The notes under the pieces are model-generated. The model was not told where the DNA came from. It searched no databases and saw only the letters and a list, made by a program, of their open reading frames with translations. Positions 53,582 through 64,000 of a stretch of DNA of 64,000 nt are shown here, piece by piece. The translations under genes and the position numbers were made by a program. This DNA is from Diphasiastrum complanatum (lineage: Eukaryota > Streptophyta > Lycopodiopsida > Lycopodiales > Lycopodiaceae), in the NCBI GenBank assembly GCA_029204225.1, contig CM055108.1, positions 15,400,722 through 15,464,721 on the forward strand. Direction: 5' to 3'. Each line of letters opens with the position of its first letter. The stretch's first letter is position 1.

Positions 53582-56500
53582 ATGGCATCTATAAATGCAT
53601 ATCTTTTGGATACTAATGAAAGGCTCAACAAAACTAACTATTCCATATGGAAAGTTAGAATGGAATCTATCATGATCATGCAAGATCTGATGGAAATTGT
53701 AAATGGTAAGGAGGGTGAACCTATTCATCCTCAAGAAAAAGCCAAATACATCAAGAGGTGCAATGTTGCACTACATTGCATAAAAATGAATGTTGCAAAT
53801 GAACTCTTAAGAGAGGTAGGAGATTGCACTTCAGCTCAAGATGCTTGGGAGACTTTGCAAAAGGTCTATGAATCCAAGAACCAAACTAGAATGTTAGCTT
53901 TGAAGAATCAAATCTATAGAAGCTATCAAAAGAAAGGAGAGAGTGCACATACTTTTGTCCTAAGAGTAAAGGAATTGAACAAAGAGCTAGCCTTTATAGG
54001 TGACCCTATCAAGGATGAAGAGCTTGTTCAACTCATATTAAATGGACTAAGCTTTGAATTTGACAATTTGGTTCAGGGATATGCAATTATGGGTAAGCTA
54101 CCCATACTTGAAGAACTCCAAGGCACACTCATGGCCGAGGAATCAAGAAGGAGCCAAATGCAAGAGAGGATGGATAGGCTTTCCATCCAAGGTGGAGATG
54201 ACCAAGCTCTCTTCACCAAAGGCAAAGGCAAGTCCAAAGCCAAAGGATCAACATTCAAGAAGTCTACAAAGCTTGAGGATCAAGAAGGACCCCCAAAGGC
54301 ATCTCCATCAACCACCAAAGTCAAGAAGGACAAATCAAAGGTGAAGTGCTACTATTGTAGCAAGATGGGGCATTATGCCTCGGAATGCTTCAAGAGGAAG
54401 CAAGATCAAAGCCAAGCCAACATGAGCAAAGAGGAGGAGGAGGAGAGTTCACATGAGGACTCTCTCATGATGTCCATATTTTCTTCAACAAGCTTCAAAG
54501 GAGAAGATCCTTGGTGGATTGACTCGGGTGCTAGTTCACACATGACTAGTAAAAGGGAGTTTTTCTCTTCTCTCTTATCTTATGATGGACCTATAAAGTC
54601 TATCTATACAGCAAATGATGAAGCTTGTAAGATTGAAGGAGTTGGTAGCATTCCCCTTTGCTTAGGATCTTCCAAAAAGATCAACATAGAAGGTGTTTTG
54701 TACATTCCTACAATAACAAAGAATCTACTAAGTGTTGGCCAAATGGTAGACAATGGTTTCAATGTTGACTTTGCTTCAAATGAATGTTTCATCAAGAAGA
54801 AGGGTAAGATAGTGGCTAAGGGCACTAGACTTGGCAAACTTTATAAGCTGGATGCATTTGTGGATACTAATGTTGTCATGTTGGCCGAGAAGAGCAAGAT
54901 ATCTACCTTTACTTTATGGCACAAAAGACTTGGACATGTCAACTCGGGTTCCATGGAGGCTATGATCAAGGAGGAGTATGCTTTAGGCCTACCAAGGTCT
55001 ATTGGGAAGGAAGACAAGGTTTGTGAAGCTTGTGCCTTATCCAAGGCACATAAGAAGGTGTTTCCTAACTCCATCACAAAGTCATCTCATCCTCTTGAAC
55101 TCATACACTCGGATGTGCACATTGCTAGCACCAAATCTAATGGAGGTTCATCCATGTTTTTAACCTTCATTGATGACTACTCAAGATATTGTTGGGTGTT
55201 CTTACTTTCCTTCAAGTATCAAGTATTTGATACTTTTGTAAAGTTCAAGTTGTTTGTGGAAAAGCATCATAATCATAGCATCAAAATTCTTAGAAGTGAC
55301 AATGGTGGAGAATTCATCTCCAATGAGTTCAAGGCCTTTTGTGAGGAGGAAGGGATCAAGAAAGAGACTTCTTGTCCTTACACTCCTCAACAAAATGGAG
55401 TTGCTGAAAGAAGGAATAGAACATTATGTGAATGTTCTAAGGCTTTAAGATTAGATGCTTGTTTGCCCAAATCCTTTTGGGGTGAGTCTCTTGTATGTGC
55501 AAACTACTTGATGAATAGGGTGTCTTGCAAAGAAACTGAAGGCAAAACTCCTTATGAGATGTTGTATGGAAAGAAACCCAATCTTAATCACTTGAAAGTT
55601 TTTGGGTGTATATGTTATGTGCATGTGCCATTGGAAACAAGAACCAAGGAGGATCCATCTTCCACGAGAGGGATCATGCTTGGATATGCAAGCTCAAGCA
55701 AGGGCTACAAAGTCTATCTCCCATCCTTGAACAAATTTGTTGTTTCAAGGGATGTCATATTTGATGAACATCATATGCATATGCTTGAAGAAGGCTCAAG
55801 TGCTCCAACAATCAAGAAGAAGATGGCCGAGGAGCAAGATCTTGGTTTTGAGGAGGAGCTCATGGAGGAGCAAGCACCAAACCCACCTATCACACCAAGG
55901 AGATCTTCAAGGGCAAAAGTGGAGCCATCAAGGCTCACATATCAAGGCAAAGGACAGCAAGTTGAGGGTATCTCATCCACTTCTTATGCTTTATCTAGTT
56001 TTGAAGAACCGTCTAATGTTGAAGATGCATTGAACTCCAAAGAATGGTATAAAGCTATGTTGGATGAGTATGATGCCTTGATTGAGAATGAAACTTGGTT
56101 GCTTGTTGAGAGACCTCAAAGGAATGTAATAGGATGCAAGTGGGTCTTCAAGCTTAAGTTGAATGCAAATGGGAGTGTTAACAAACATAAAGCAAGATTA
56201 GTTGCAAAAGGCTATGCTCAAGAGAGAGGGATAGACTATGAGGAAACTTTTGCACCCGTGGCCAAGATGGTCACAATAAGACTAATCATTGCACTTGCAT
56301 CACATTTTGGATGGATTCTATGTCAAATGGATGTCTCTAATGCTTTCTTGAATGGTTTTTTGGAAGAGGATATCTATATGGAGCAGCCACAAGGGTTCAT
56401 CAAGCATGGAATGGAGAACAAAGTATGCCATCTCCAAAGAAGCATCTATGGCTTGAAGCAAGCCTCGAGATCTTGGAATTCAAGACTACATTGCTATCTT

Positions 56501-57550
56501 ATTTCACTTTCTTTTGTTCAAAGTGAATATGATCCCACTCTTTACATTAAGTTTGATGATGTTGGTATTGTACTTTTACTCATTTATGTAGATGACATCA
56601 TCATTAGTGGAAATAGTGTTGATGGTATTGAAAAAATCAAGATAGATCTATCCTTAGAGCTCAAGATGGTAGATCTAGGGTGTATTCACTTCATCTTAGG
56701 CATAGAAGTACTTAGAGGGTCTGATTTTATCTTTATAAGTCAAGTAAACTATGCTCAAAGTCTTTTGAAGAAGTTTAAGATGGAAGTATGCAAAAGTGTT
56801 GACACACCAATGGAGCAAGATGTAAAAGTGCCAAATGAAGATGATGAAAGATCCTTCATGGAAATCACTTTGTTTAGGCAACTTATAGGTTCCTTAATGT
56901 GGATCACTATAACTAGACCAGATCTTAGCTTTAGTGTATGTAGGTTGAGCCAATCCATGCAAAAGCCATTGAATATCCATTGGAAAAAGGCTAAGAGGAT
57001 TCTAAGATACATCTCGGGTACATTGGATTTTGGGATTCTATATAGAGGAGATGTGATTAACCTTCATGCATTTAGTGATTCAGATTTTGCAGGGGACAAG
57101 AGGGATAGGAAATCAACAAGTTCCTATTCAACTTTCATAGGAGAAGGTGTGGTTTCATGGCTTTCAAAAAATCAAGAAACTATATCTCTATCTTCAACCG
57201 AGGCCGAGTACAAAGCTTTGACAACCACTACAAAGGAGGTACTTTGGATCAAGAGATTATTGGTGGAACTAAAGATCATGGATTCAGAGGAGGCACCAAT
57301 CATCTACAATGACAATATATCAGCCCAACACCTTGCATCTAACCCAATCTTCCATGCAAGATCTAAGCACATTGAGATATGCCATCACTTTGTGAGAGAA
57401 ATGGTGCAAGCCAAGGAGATTGCTTTGGAGCATGTTCCAAGCAATGAATGTGTAGCTGATCTACTTACTAAACCACTTCAAAAGACACCTTTTATGAAGT
57501 TCAGATCATCACTTGGAGTGATTAGTAAAGCAATGATTGAACCAAGCTAG
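53582..57550 (+). CDS. COP-5 gag-pol polyprotein, intact
   Basis: ATG at 53582; 1322 residues, a normal length for plant copia. Gag with NYSIWKVRMESIM (about 20-35) and CCHC knuckle CYYCSKMGHYASEC (about 255); protease WWIDSGASSHMT (about 310); integrase HHCC (HKRLGH ... CEACALSKAH), HSDVHIAS, LRSDNGGEF, QQNGVAERRNR (about 605); RT with GCKWVFKLKLNANG, MDVSNAFLNG, SIYGLKQASRSW, LIYVDDIII (about 1003); RNase H with SDFAGDKRDRKSTSSY, SLSSTEAEYKAL (about 1206) and NPIFHARSKHIEI. It makes particle protein, protease, integrase and RT/RNase H by self-cleavage. No frameshift separates gag and pol. Confidence 0.95.
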   Translation: MASINAYLLDTNERLNKTNYSIWKVRMESIMIMQDLMEIVNGKEGEPIHPQEKAKYIKRCNVALHCIKMNVANELLREVGDCTSAQDAWETLQKVYESKNQTRMLALKNQIYRSYQKKGESAHTFVLRVKELNKELAFIGDPIKDEELVQLILNGLSFEFDNLVQGYAIMGKLPILEELQGTLMAEESRRSQMQERMDRLSIQGGDDQALFTKGKGKSKAKGSTFKKSTKLEDQEGPPKASPSTTKVKKDKSKVKCYYCSKMGHYASECFKRKQDQSQANMSKEEEEESSHEDSLMMSIFSSTSFKGEDPWWIDSGASSHMTSKREFFSSLLSYDGPIKSIYTANDEACKIEGVGSIPLCLGSSKKINIEGVLYIPTITKNLLSVGQMVDNGFNVDFASNECFIKKKGKIVAKGTRLGKLYKLDAFVDTNVVMLAEKSKISTFTLWHKRLGHVNSGSMEAMIKEEYALGLPRSIGKEDKVCEACALSKAHKKVFPNSITKSSHPLELIHSDVHIASTKSNGGSSMFLTFIDDYSRYCWVFLLSFKYQVFDTFVKFKLFVEKHHNHSIKILRSDNGGEFISNEFKAFCEEEGIKKETSCPYTPQQNGVAERRNRTLCECSKALRLDACLPKSFWGESLVCANYLMNRVSCKETEGKTPYEMLYGKKPNLNHLKVFGCICYVHVPLETRTKEDPSSTRGIMLGYASSSKGYKVYLPSLNKFVVSRDVIFDEHHMHMLEEGSSAPTIKKKMAEEQDLGFEEELMEEQAPNPPITPRRSSRAKVEPSRLTYQGKGQQVEGISSTSYALSSFEEPSNVEDALNSKEWYKAMLDEYDALIENETWLLVERPQRNVIGCKWVFKLKLNANGSVNKHKARLVAKGYAQERGIDYEETFAPVAKMVTIRLIIALASHFGWILCQMDVSNAFLNGFLEEDIYMEQPQGFIKHGMENKVCHLQRSIYGLKQASRSWNSRLHCYLISLSFVQSEYDPTLYIKFDDVGIVLLLIYVDDIIISGNSVDGIEKIKIDLSLELKMVDLGCIHFILGIEVLRGSDFIFISQVNYAQSLLKKFKMEVCKSVDTPMEQDVKVPNEDDERSFMEITLFRQLIGSLMWITITRPDLSFSVCRLSQSMQKPLNIHWKKAKRILRYISGTLDFGILYRGDVINLHAFSDSDFAGDKRDRKSTSSYSTFIGEGVVSWLSKNQETISLSSTEAEYKALTTTTKEVLWIKRLLVELKIMDSEEAPIIYNDNISAQHLASNPIFHARSKHIEICHHFVREMVQAKEIALEHVPSNECVADLLTKPLQKTPFMKFRSSLGVISKAMIEPS

Positions 57551-57553
57551 ATA

Positions 57554-57564
57554 GTGAGGAGGAG
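57554..57564 (+). promoter_or_regulatory. COP-5 polypurine tract
   Basis: GTGAGGAGGAG directly before the 3' LTR, just past the stop codon. Confidence 0.85.
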
Positions 57565-58245
57565 TGTTAAAAATTCACAATTCTAGCTTGACTAGTTTTG
57601 GTCATATGACTTGTAAATAGTTAGATGGTCATGATGTGGCTTGTCACACGTGACAAATAGCATAGGATTCCATTCATAAGGATGTTCTCAAGTAGACCTA
57701 AGTGTTAGAACCTTTGGAATGAGTCCAAATTATGCTTAGATACAAGGGAGAAAAAATAGGAGCTATTTTTGGTAATTTTTGCATTGTTGAGGGATCTCCA
57801 AGATTCCAACCCTAACTTGGTAGGGATGAAAGATCCACCAAAATTAGCATTAGGGATAGGTTTAGGGCTACTCATACCTGTCCAAAACCGTGATGGATCA
57901 TGTATATATAGGTGATGATATCTCACCAAAATCAATCAAGCAATTTCATGATTTTTCTCTCATAATGGTGCAATTGCTCTCTATGTTCATAATTGTTTGA
58001 GTACTTGTAATTACTAATGATTATAGGATTGAATGTAGGTCTGGTGTACAGTACTCAGACTGTGGTAGGCCGTACTTTCACACGTGTGAAGCCTTCTTCA
58101 AGGATTTGGGCCATTTAGTGAGGTTCAAGCATAGATTTTTGATGGATTTTGATGGTTCAACTTGTGCTAATCTTATGAAATCATAATCTATTGTTTCCTT
58201 CATCATTTCAAGTGTTTTAGGATCCTTATTTGCTGTAATTTTACA
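57565..58245 (+). repeat. COP-5 3' LTR
   Basis: Differs from the 5' LTR at CCTG[C/T]CCAA, CTTGT[G/A]ATT, TTTCC[C/T]TCA and one T in the terminal run. Palindrome at 58077-58090. Confidence 0.93.
58077..58090. promoter_or_regulatory. G-box palindrome in COP-5 3' LTR
   Basis: TTCACACGTGTGAA, identical to the 5' copy. Confidence 0.75.
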
Positions 58246-58283
58246 ATTTTCTGGAAGCAATTTTGGAGAAATCCAGAGTAAGA

Positions 58284-58544
58284 TGTCAATAATGAGATAT
58301 GCAACATCAAGCATTCACCATAAGCAATCACCAAAGAAGCCGGAAGAAGAACACACACTATCAATCTATCACACTGCAACATACTGAATGTAAAATGTAC
58401 ATATAAACCATGAACCCTGATAGAGAGGGAGAACCTAGGAGTAGACTACTAGACTAGCCAACGACTAGTTACAGTTAGTAATAAAGTACGTCATAAACAA
58501 TAACTAAGAAGTGTAACAATGAAGTTTATCATTGATTTCTAACG
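58284..58544 (-). repeat. COP-6 3' LTR
   Basis: TGTCAATAATGAG to TTCTAACG. The outermost base next to the polypurine tract is G here and A in the partner LTR. Confidence 0.87.
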
Positions 58545-61500
58545 CTCTCCCTCAATGATAAAATTACATTCTTCTATTCCTAGTAGAGTACGAAACTTTT
58601 CAAATTTACATCTACCTAATGACTTAGTAAAAATGTCTGCAACTTGATCTTCAGATTTACATAAAACAAGATAAATGGCTCCATCAAGAATTTTCTCTCG
58701 AACAAAATGATAATGTATTTCGATGTGCTTGGTTCGAGCATGTAAAACTGGATTTTGGCAGGTGAATGCAGCTTTGATTGTCACAAGATATAGTAGTTGC
58801 ATCCACCTGTGGTTGACCTAAATCCACAAGCAATCTTCGTAACCATATCGCTTCTTGTGCAGTATTGTTGAGTGCTTGATATTCAGCTTCCGTCGAGGAT
58901 AAGGCTACTGTAGGTTGCTTTTTGCTGCTCCATGAAACTAAATGTATGACCACTGGTAGACCTTCTGTCATCAATATTACTTGCCCAATCAGCATCTGTA
59001 TATCCTATCAATATTGGAACTTCAGGCTGATCATACTTCAAATCAAAATTTAATGTCCCTCGAATGTATCTATGAATATGTTTAGCAGACTTCCAGTGTG
59101 TTTGACTAGGATCTTGCATAAATTGACTAACAACACCAACAACATAAGAAATATCAGTTCGTGTGTGTGTCAAATAAACCAAACTACCCACCAGCTGTCT
59201 ATACAAATAAGCATCCACTTTTTCAGATTCATCGTATGCAATAAGCTTCGTGTTGACATCCATAGGTGTACTCAAAGGATTACAATCCTGCATATTGAAC
59301 TTATAAAGCAAATCTCATGCATAGTTGCTTTGTGTAAGAAAGACCACATTTTCCTTTTGCCATACTTCAATGCCAAGACATTAGTGCATCAATCCTAGAT
59401 CGCTCATGTCAAAAGCAATGGAAAGATCTGATTTGATTTCGTCAATTAAGCAATCATTACTTCCTGTAATAATCAAATCATCCACGTACAACACATGAAC
59501 ACTATATCTAAATCTTGCCTTAGAATATAAATATTAGGATCAATATCACTCTTTACCATTCCCCTTTGCTTAAAGTGTCCATCAATGCAAGAGTACCATG
59601 CCCGTGGTGCTTGCTTCAATCCATAAATATCTTTGTTGAGCTTACAAACAAGGTTCTCTCTCCCTGGTTCAATAGATCCTTGAGGTTGTACTAAGTACAC
59701 CTCTTCATCCAACACTCCATTAAGAAAAGTAGATTTAACATCCATTTGCTGGATCTTCCAACCATAGAAAGCAGAAATAGCAATGACAGAACGTATAGTT
59801 ACCATCTTAGCTTCGGGTGCGAAGGTTTCCTCAAAATCAATACCTTCATGTCGCTCAAATCCTCTCGCAACCAACCGTGCTTTGTATTTGTTGAGTTGCC
59901 CATAAACTCCATATTTGATCTTGTATATCCATTTGCAAGTGATAGGAGTTTACCATCAGGTAGCTCAACCACGTTCCAAGTCCTATTTTTTGATATAGCT
60001 TCCATTTCTGTTTCCTTAGCTTCACGCCACTCCTCGTGCTCCTTTGATTTATCAAAAGTTTTTGGTTCTTGAGCCTTGAACATAGAACCCATTAGGGCTA
60101 GATTCATCTATAATCTTGCAGGAGGTTTTCGATTTCTACTTGATCTTCTAAGCTCTCCCTGCTCACTAGATTCGGGAGTTTCTCCCTTCTTTGCACCATC
60201 TGTGACTGATAAGTACCATTTAGGTACTCTCTTGGGAATCTCAGCATTAGGCTTGCCTTTGTCCAATGGATTTTCTATATCAAAATCCACTTCCTTCTTG
60301 ACTTGTAATTTCGCTCCCTCATCAAAAGGTTTAGTGATTACTTCAGATTGTTCACCTCGGCCCATCTCGTCAAATGTAGCATCCCTAGAAATTACAAGCT
60401 TCTATGCATTTGTGTCATACATCCTGTATGCCTTGGCCTTCTCATCATATCCAAAGCAAATACACTTGATAGCTTTTGCATCCAATTTTCTTCGTTTCTC
60501 ATTAGGAATATGAGCATAAGAATCACAACCAAATACTCTCAAATGAAAAATATTAGGTTTCTTTCCAGTAACAGCTTCATGAGGTCTCTTACCTTCCACA
60601 GATTTTGTAGGACACTGATTCAGGATGTGCATAGCTGTGCTACAAGCTTCTGTCCAAAAGGTGTTTGGTAGACCCTTGCTTTTGAGCATCGCCCTGGCCA
60701 TCTCAACAATAGATCTGTTCTTTCGTTTTGCAACTCCATTTTGTTGTGGTGAATAAGGTGTTGTAGTATGTCTTTTGATCCCTTGATCTTTGCAAAAATC
60801 AATAAATTCTGTCGAAAAATACTCACCACCTCCATCAGATCTCAAAGTTTTGATGCAACATCATGTTTGCTTTTCAACTAATGCCTTGAATTCTTTGAAC
60901 TTAGCAAAAGCATCTGATTTCTTGCTTATGAAATAAATCCGAATGTATCTGCTATAATCATCAATGAAGGTGATAAAGTAATAGTAGCCACTAAGAGATC
61001 TACTCTGCATAGGTCCACATAGATCACTGTGGACAAGATCTAGGATGCCACTGGCTCTCCTTGCTCCACTTTTGGGAAACCTTTCTCTGTGCTGTTTTCC
61101 CAAAATGCAACTTTCACAAATTTTTTCTTCAAAAGAAATATCAGGCAATCCTATAACTAGATTACCTCTTTTGAGAATTTGTAAACTTTGAGCACTAATA
61201 TGACCGAATCGTTCATGCCAAAGGTCACTTCGACTATCAACCATGCTTACCATAGCTTGAGCAAAAGATCTCACATTCATTTTTTAGAGTCGATTCTCGT
61301 TGACGCTAGCTCCTATAGCAATCACTTTGTAGTGATTCTTGATGTCTTTGACAAGACATTTGTCACTGTCAAACTCAACCTTGAGTTGTTGATCAGCCAT
61401 TGTCCCAATAGATAGTAGATTGTTAGCTAAGCCAGATACGTATTGCACATTGCTTATCCGCTTTATCTTCTCGTTGGCTAACTTCACTAGTACCACTCCA

Positions 61501-62669
61501 ATTCCTTTAACAAATAGCAATGTGCCATCAGCTTGTCCAACTTCATCACCATTGTGAGTTCCCTTGAGTTCTGAAAACCACTCTTTCCTTGAAGTCATGT
61601 GCTTGGATGCACTACTATCAATGTACCAGGTATCCTTGGCTTCATCACTTGTCATTAATGCTGTAATGAACAAGTTTGAACTCTTACCTATATCATCTTC
61701 ATTTTGATCATCATCGTAATGATGTTGATCAACATAATTGTCTTCATAATAATCATCATCAAATTGATGTTGATCAACATAATTGCTCGCTTGCCATGAA
61801 TTGTCTTTTCTTTGTTCTATCTCCTTCTATTTCTTGAAGCATTCACGCTCCCGATGGCCAGGTTTGTTGCAATACCTACAATTCCAGGTTTATTTTGCTT
61901 GGAATAGCCTTGTCCTTGACCTCGACCTTGAATCCAATTGCCTCGATTTGGGCCATCATTGGATTGTTCTTGAAATTGTTGGAACGATCCATGATATGAG
62001 TTTCCACCTCTTGATTGGTGTCTTCCACGACTAAATCTGCCAACACGTCCTCTCACTGCAAGAGCTTGATCAAATCCCTTGTTGTGATGACTCAAGTTCT
62101 CTTGACATTGTTCTTCCTACAAAAGCAATCCACCTAACTCTTCATAGGTTGAAAGATTTTCTCGTGTGGCTATACTTGTCACAAACATTTGATGTGACTC
62201 ACTCAAACTATTCCAAATACATGTTCTCACGATCATGTACTCGCTCTCCAACTGCTGCTAATTTGTCACAAATCTCTTTAATCTTTAGTAGGTGATCAAC
62301 AACAGTTGCACCATCATCCATCCGCAATGTGTGCAGCTTCGTCTTCAGGAATAGCACTCGAGATGTGTTTGTGGTCTCAAACAATGCCTTCAACATATCC
62401 CATGCTTCTTTTGGTCCTTCTGAATCCGAAATGTAGGGAATAATTGCATCTCTAACTAATAAGTTGATAACATTTTGTGCTTTCCATTTTCTCCTATCAA
62501 ATTTCAGCTGATCTTCTTCAATCATTGGCCTTGTCTCCTCACCTGTCACGATCTCCCATAGCTCCTTTTCCATCATAATGTTTTTTAGTTTGAATTTCCA
62601 AACTGCATAGTTGACGGCTCCTTCCAATTTGCTTGACTCATTGAGGACACTCTCGATTAGAGTTGCCAT
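58539..62669 (-). pseudogene. COP-6 gag-pol, multiply frameshifted
   Basis: Gag from ATG 62669 (NYAVWKFKLKNIMMEKELWE) to a frame break near 62208; a Gly/Arg-rich segment (61817-62095) shifts frame right at its knuckle (CRYCNKPGHRERECF readable in another frame, about 61850). Protease WYIDSSASKHMT (about 61600-61650, DSSAS in place of DSGAS). Integrase HERFGHIS, CESCILGKQH, HSDLCGPM, LRSDGGGEY; the catalytic Glu of NGVAERKNR is Lys (about 60730). RT: ETFAPEAKMV, MDVKSTFLNG, DIYGLKQAPRAWY; the frame breaks around YVDD (about 59470). RNase H pieces (TDADWASNIDDRRSTSGH, SSTEAEYQAL, NPVLHARTKHIEI) end at 58539. Confidence 0.82.
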
Positions 62670-63372
62670 TACTGAACAGATGAGTCCAGATCAAGTAATT
62701 TATCACACCACAAAATTGTATATTTTTTTGGTTATACACCTTATATCAGAATGGAGCACGGAAGTACGGCTGCTCAGGATCCTCCTTAACTTGTGTGCGT
62801 GGATCCGATATTGGAGCATGCGATCAATATTAGACTGGAGCGCGGATGTATGACTGCTCGGGTTTCTCTTTAGCTAGCGCGCTTGGATCCGATATTGGTA
62901 CGGATATAAAAAAGAGAGAATATAGGACATTTCAAAATAAGTGATCGTTCAAACAGACAGATATCAGTAATGTGAAAGGTATGAAACCTCAAAGCTCTAA
63001 ATGGCAGTACTAGACACTGTCTGGTGTGATTTGTAGTACCCCAAACAATTAAATGAGAGATTTCTTGGCACAACTTACTGACAAATGACACTTCTCACAA
63101 AGACTAAAAAAAAAATTTGTAAAACTTTTCCCACTCAACAGATTTTCAATATGTCTGATGCTGCCCTGGCCTTTCTGATGCCTCCGGAACTGTGTCTTCG
63201 TTCCCCACTAATAATTGTGAGCTCCAAAACTTGCAAAATACATCAAGAAGAATTTCTTCCAGCCGTTTTTTTTTGTCTCTCCAAGCTTACACCTCTTGTG
63301 AAGGACTTTCTCACTTCGTTGCGGAGCCTGTGACAAGCTGTATCCACTGATCAGGCATGCAGGACTATTGTA
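62670..63372 (-). other. COP-6 leader
   Basis: Untranslated region between primer site and gag. Two GATCCGATATTGG copies (about 62795 and 62885) with flanking GGAGC.CGG.. form a ~75-bp imperfect direct repeat (about 62750-62900). Short ORFs here have no motifs. Confidence 0.55.
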
Positions 63373-63384
63373 GCTCTGATACCA
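63373..63384 (-). promoter_or_regulatory. COP-6 primer-binding site
   Basis: Minus-strand TGGTATCAGAGC directly beside the 5' LTR. Confidence 0.92.
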
Positions 63385-63645
63385 TGTCAATAATCAGATA
63401 TGCAACATCAAGCATTCACCATAAGCAATCACCAAAGAAGCCAAAAGAAGAACACACACTATCAATTTATCACACTGCAACATACTGAATGTAAAATGTA
63501 CATATAAACCCTGAACCCTGATAGAGAGGGAGAACCTAGGAGTAGACTACTAGACTAGCCAACGGCTAGTTACAGCTAGTAATAAAGTACATCGTAAACA
63601 ATAACTAAGAAGTGTAACAATGAAGTTTATCATTGATTTCTAACA
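63385..63645 (-). repeat. COP-6 5' LTR
   Basis: TGTCAATAATCAG to TTCTAACA, 261 bp, with TGT/ACA ends. Confidence 0.88.
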
Positions 63646-64000
63646 TAGATACAAATCAAAACTTTTTGAATAAGAGAAATTCTCTAGAGATTGTGTGGAC
63701 CAAGCTAGAAGTATAATTGGTTTAAAATTTGAATCATTATTTAGAAGTAGTACAATGAAAGATCAAAAGTTACTAATTCCATTTTAATTGGATTTGGAGT
63801 AAGTTTGATCAGAATTCAAGTTTGAGACATTTATATTAGATCAACCTAATCTAAGTTTGAGTTCTAGGATCAGGGAGGGGTTGATTGAGAGGAAGAAATG
63901 ATATTATTAGAGGTAAGCTAGGTTGGAAAACTGGTGAGAGTGAATATGTTATTCGTCTAAGAGATTTCTCGGATATGTTATTTACTCATGAGAAATAGAA
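63646..64000. other. Unassigned right edge
   Basis: AT-rich, no open frame or repeat end recognised. Style and base use resemble the unassigned 51107-52083 stretch. Confidence 0.4.

Larger units (their letters stand above)
52089..58245 (+). mobile_element. COP-5: intact, very young Ty1/copia element
   Basis: LTRs 52089-52770 (682 bp) and 57565-58245 (681 bp), perfect 5-bp target duplication ATTTT (52084-52088, 58246-58250), primer site, polypurine tract and one uninterrupted 1322-codon gag-pol. I count three substitutions and a one-base homopolymer difference between the LTRs (about 0.4-0.6%). All catalytic motifs are present, so it could be autonomous. Confidence 0.94.
58284..63645 (-). mobile_element. 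COP-6: complete but decayed minus-strand copia
   Basis: 261-bp LTRs at 58284-58544 and 63385-63645, differing at about 10 positions (near 4%). The 5' LTR is on the right, with the primer site at 63373-63384; the polypurine tract is at 58545-58553. Flanking 5-mers (TAAGA, TAGAT) do not match clearly. The coding region is in many frames. Confidence 0.88.

Noticed and set aside
58279-63650. 5-bp target duplication for COP-6
   Set aside because: TAAGA on the left and TAGAT on the right do not match in register; the site may have mutated or recombined.

Overview
This is a gene-poor, AT-rich stretch of nuclear DNA from a land plant, almost certainly a vascular plant. The evidence is dense nesting of Ty1/copia and Ty3/gypsy LTR retrotransposons with plant-type initiator-Met-tRNA primer sites (TGGTATCAGAGC), an Athila-like 3' ORF, long (GA)n/(TC)n microsatellites, and no prokaryotic operons, rRNA, tRNA or recognisable single-copy host gene. 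The species cannot be named from the sequence. All calls come from reading the sequence and recalling family motifs; no search was run.

Layout. (1) 1-7276: 3' part of a decayed Athila-like gypsy element (GYP-1) with pol, a heat-shock-element-like 11-bp array, a 3' coiled-coil ORF and the 3' LTR. (2) 7277-10055: truncated old copy of an unclassified DNA transposon (DTE-1). (3) 10070-11130: minus-strand gypsy gag, then (TA)n and a 27-bp minisatellite. (4) 11579-13266 and 22015-24676: one gypsy element (GYP-3) split by an 8.75-kb DNA transposon, DTE-2 (13267-22014). (5) 24677-28983: decayed minus-strand copia COP-1. (6) 29667-36185: very young copia COP-2 with reverse transcriptase replaced, inserted in minus-strand copia COP-3 (36186-41001). 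(7) 41500-50458: 5'-truncated copia COP-4, split by a non-autonomous LTR element, LARD-1 (42983-48255). (8) 52089-58245: intact, very young copia COP-5. (9) 58284-63645: older complete minus-strand copia COP-6.

The most interesting unit is DTE-2. It has internally palindromic terminal inverted repeats (GGGCC[G/C]TTTTTGGACTC...), a probable TA target duplication at a palindromic site inside gypsy coding sequence, and a multi-exon minus-strand gene with the fingerprint of an RNase H-fold DDE transposase (KLDE ... AADLKTL ... CxxC ... QGMEK). It also carries genes that look like chromatin cargo: a BAH-domain-like protein (13740-14096), a histone H3-like protein with an ARTKQ tail, RS repeats, polyproline and a histone-fold C-terminus (15549-16756, interrupted by three TAG codons), and two apparently related proteins of unknown function in opposite orientation (14151-15033 plus; 17218-18658 minus).

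A second theme is a CACACGTGTG (G-box) palindrome, up to 18 bp perfect, in the LTRs of four different copia-type families. By LTR-pair divergence counted by eye, COP-2 (no substitutions) and COP-5 (3 substitutions) are the youngest insertions; LARD-1 (about 2.5%) and COP-6 (about 4%) are older.
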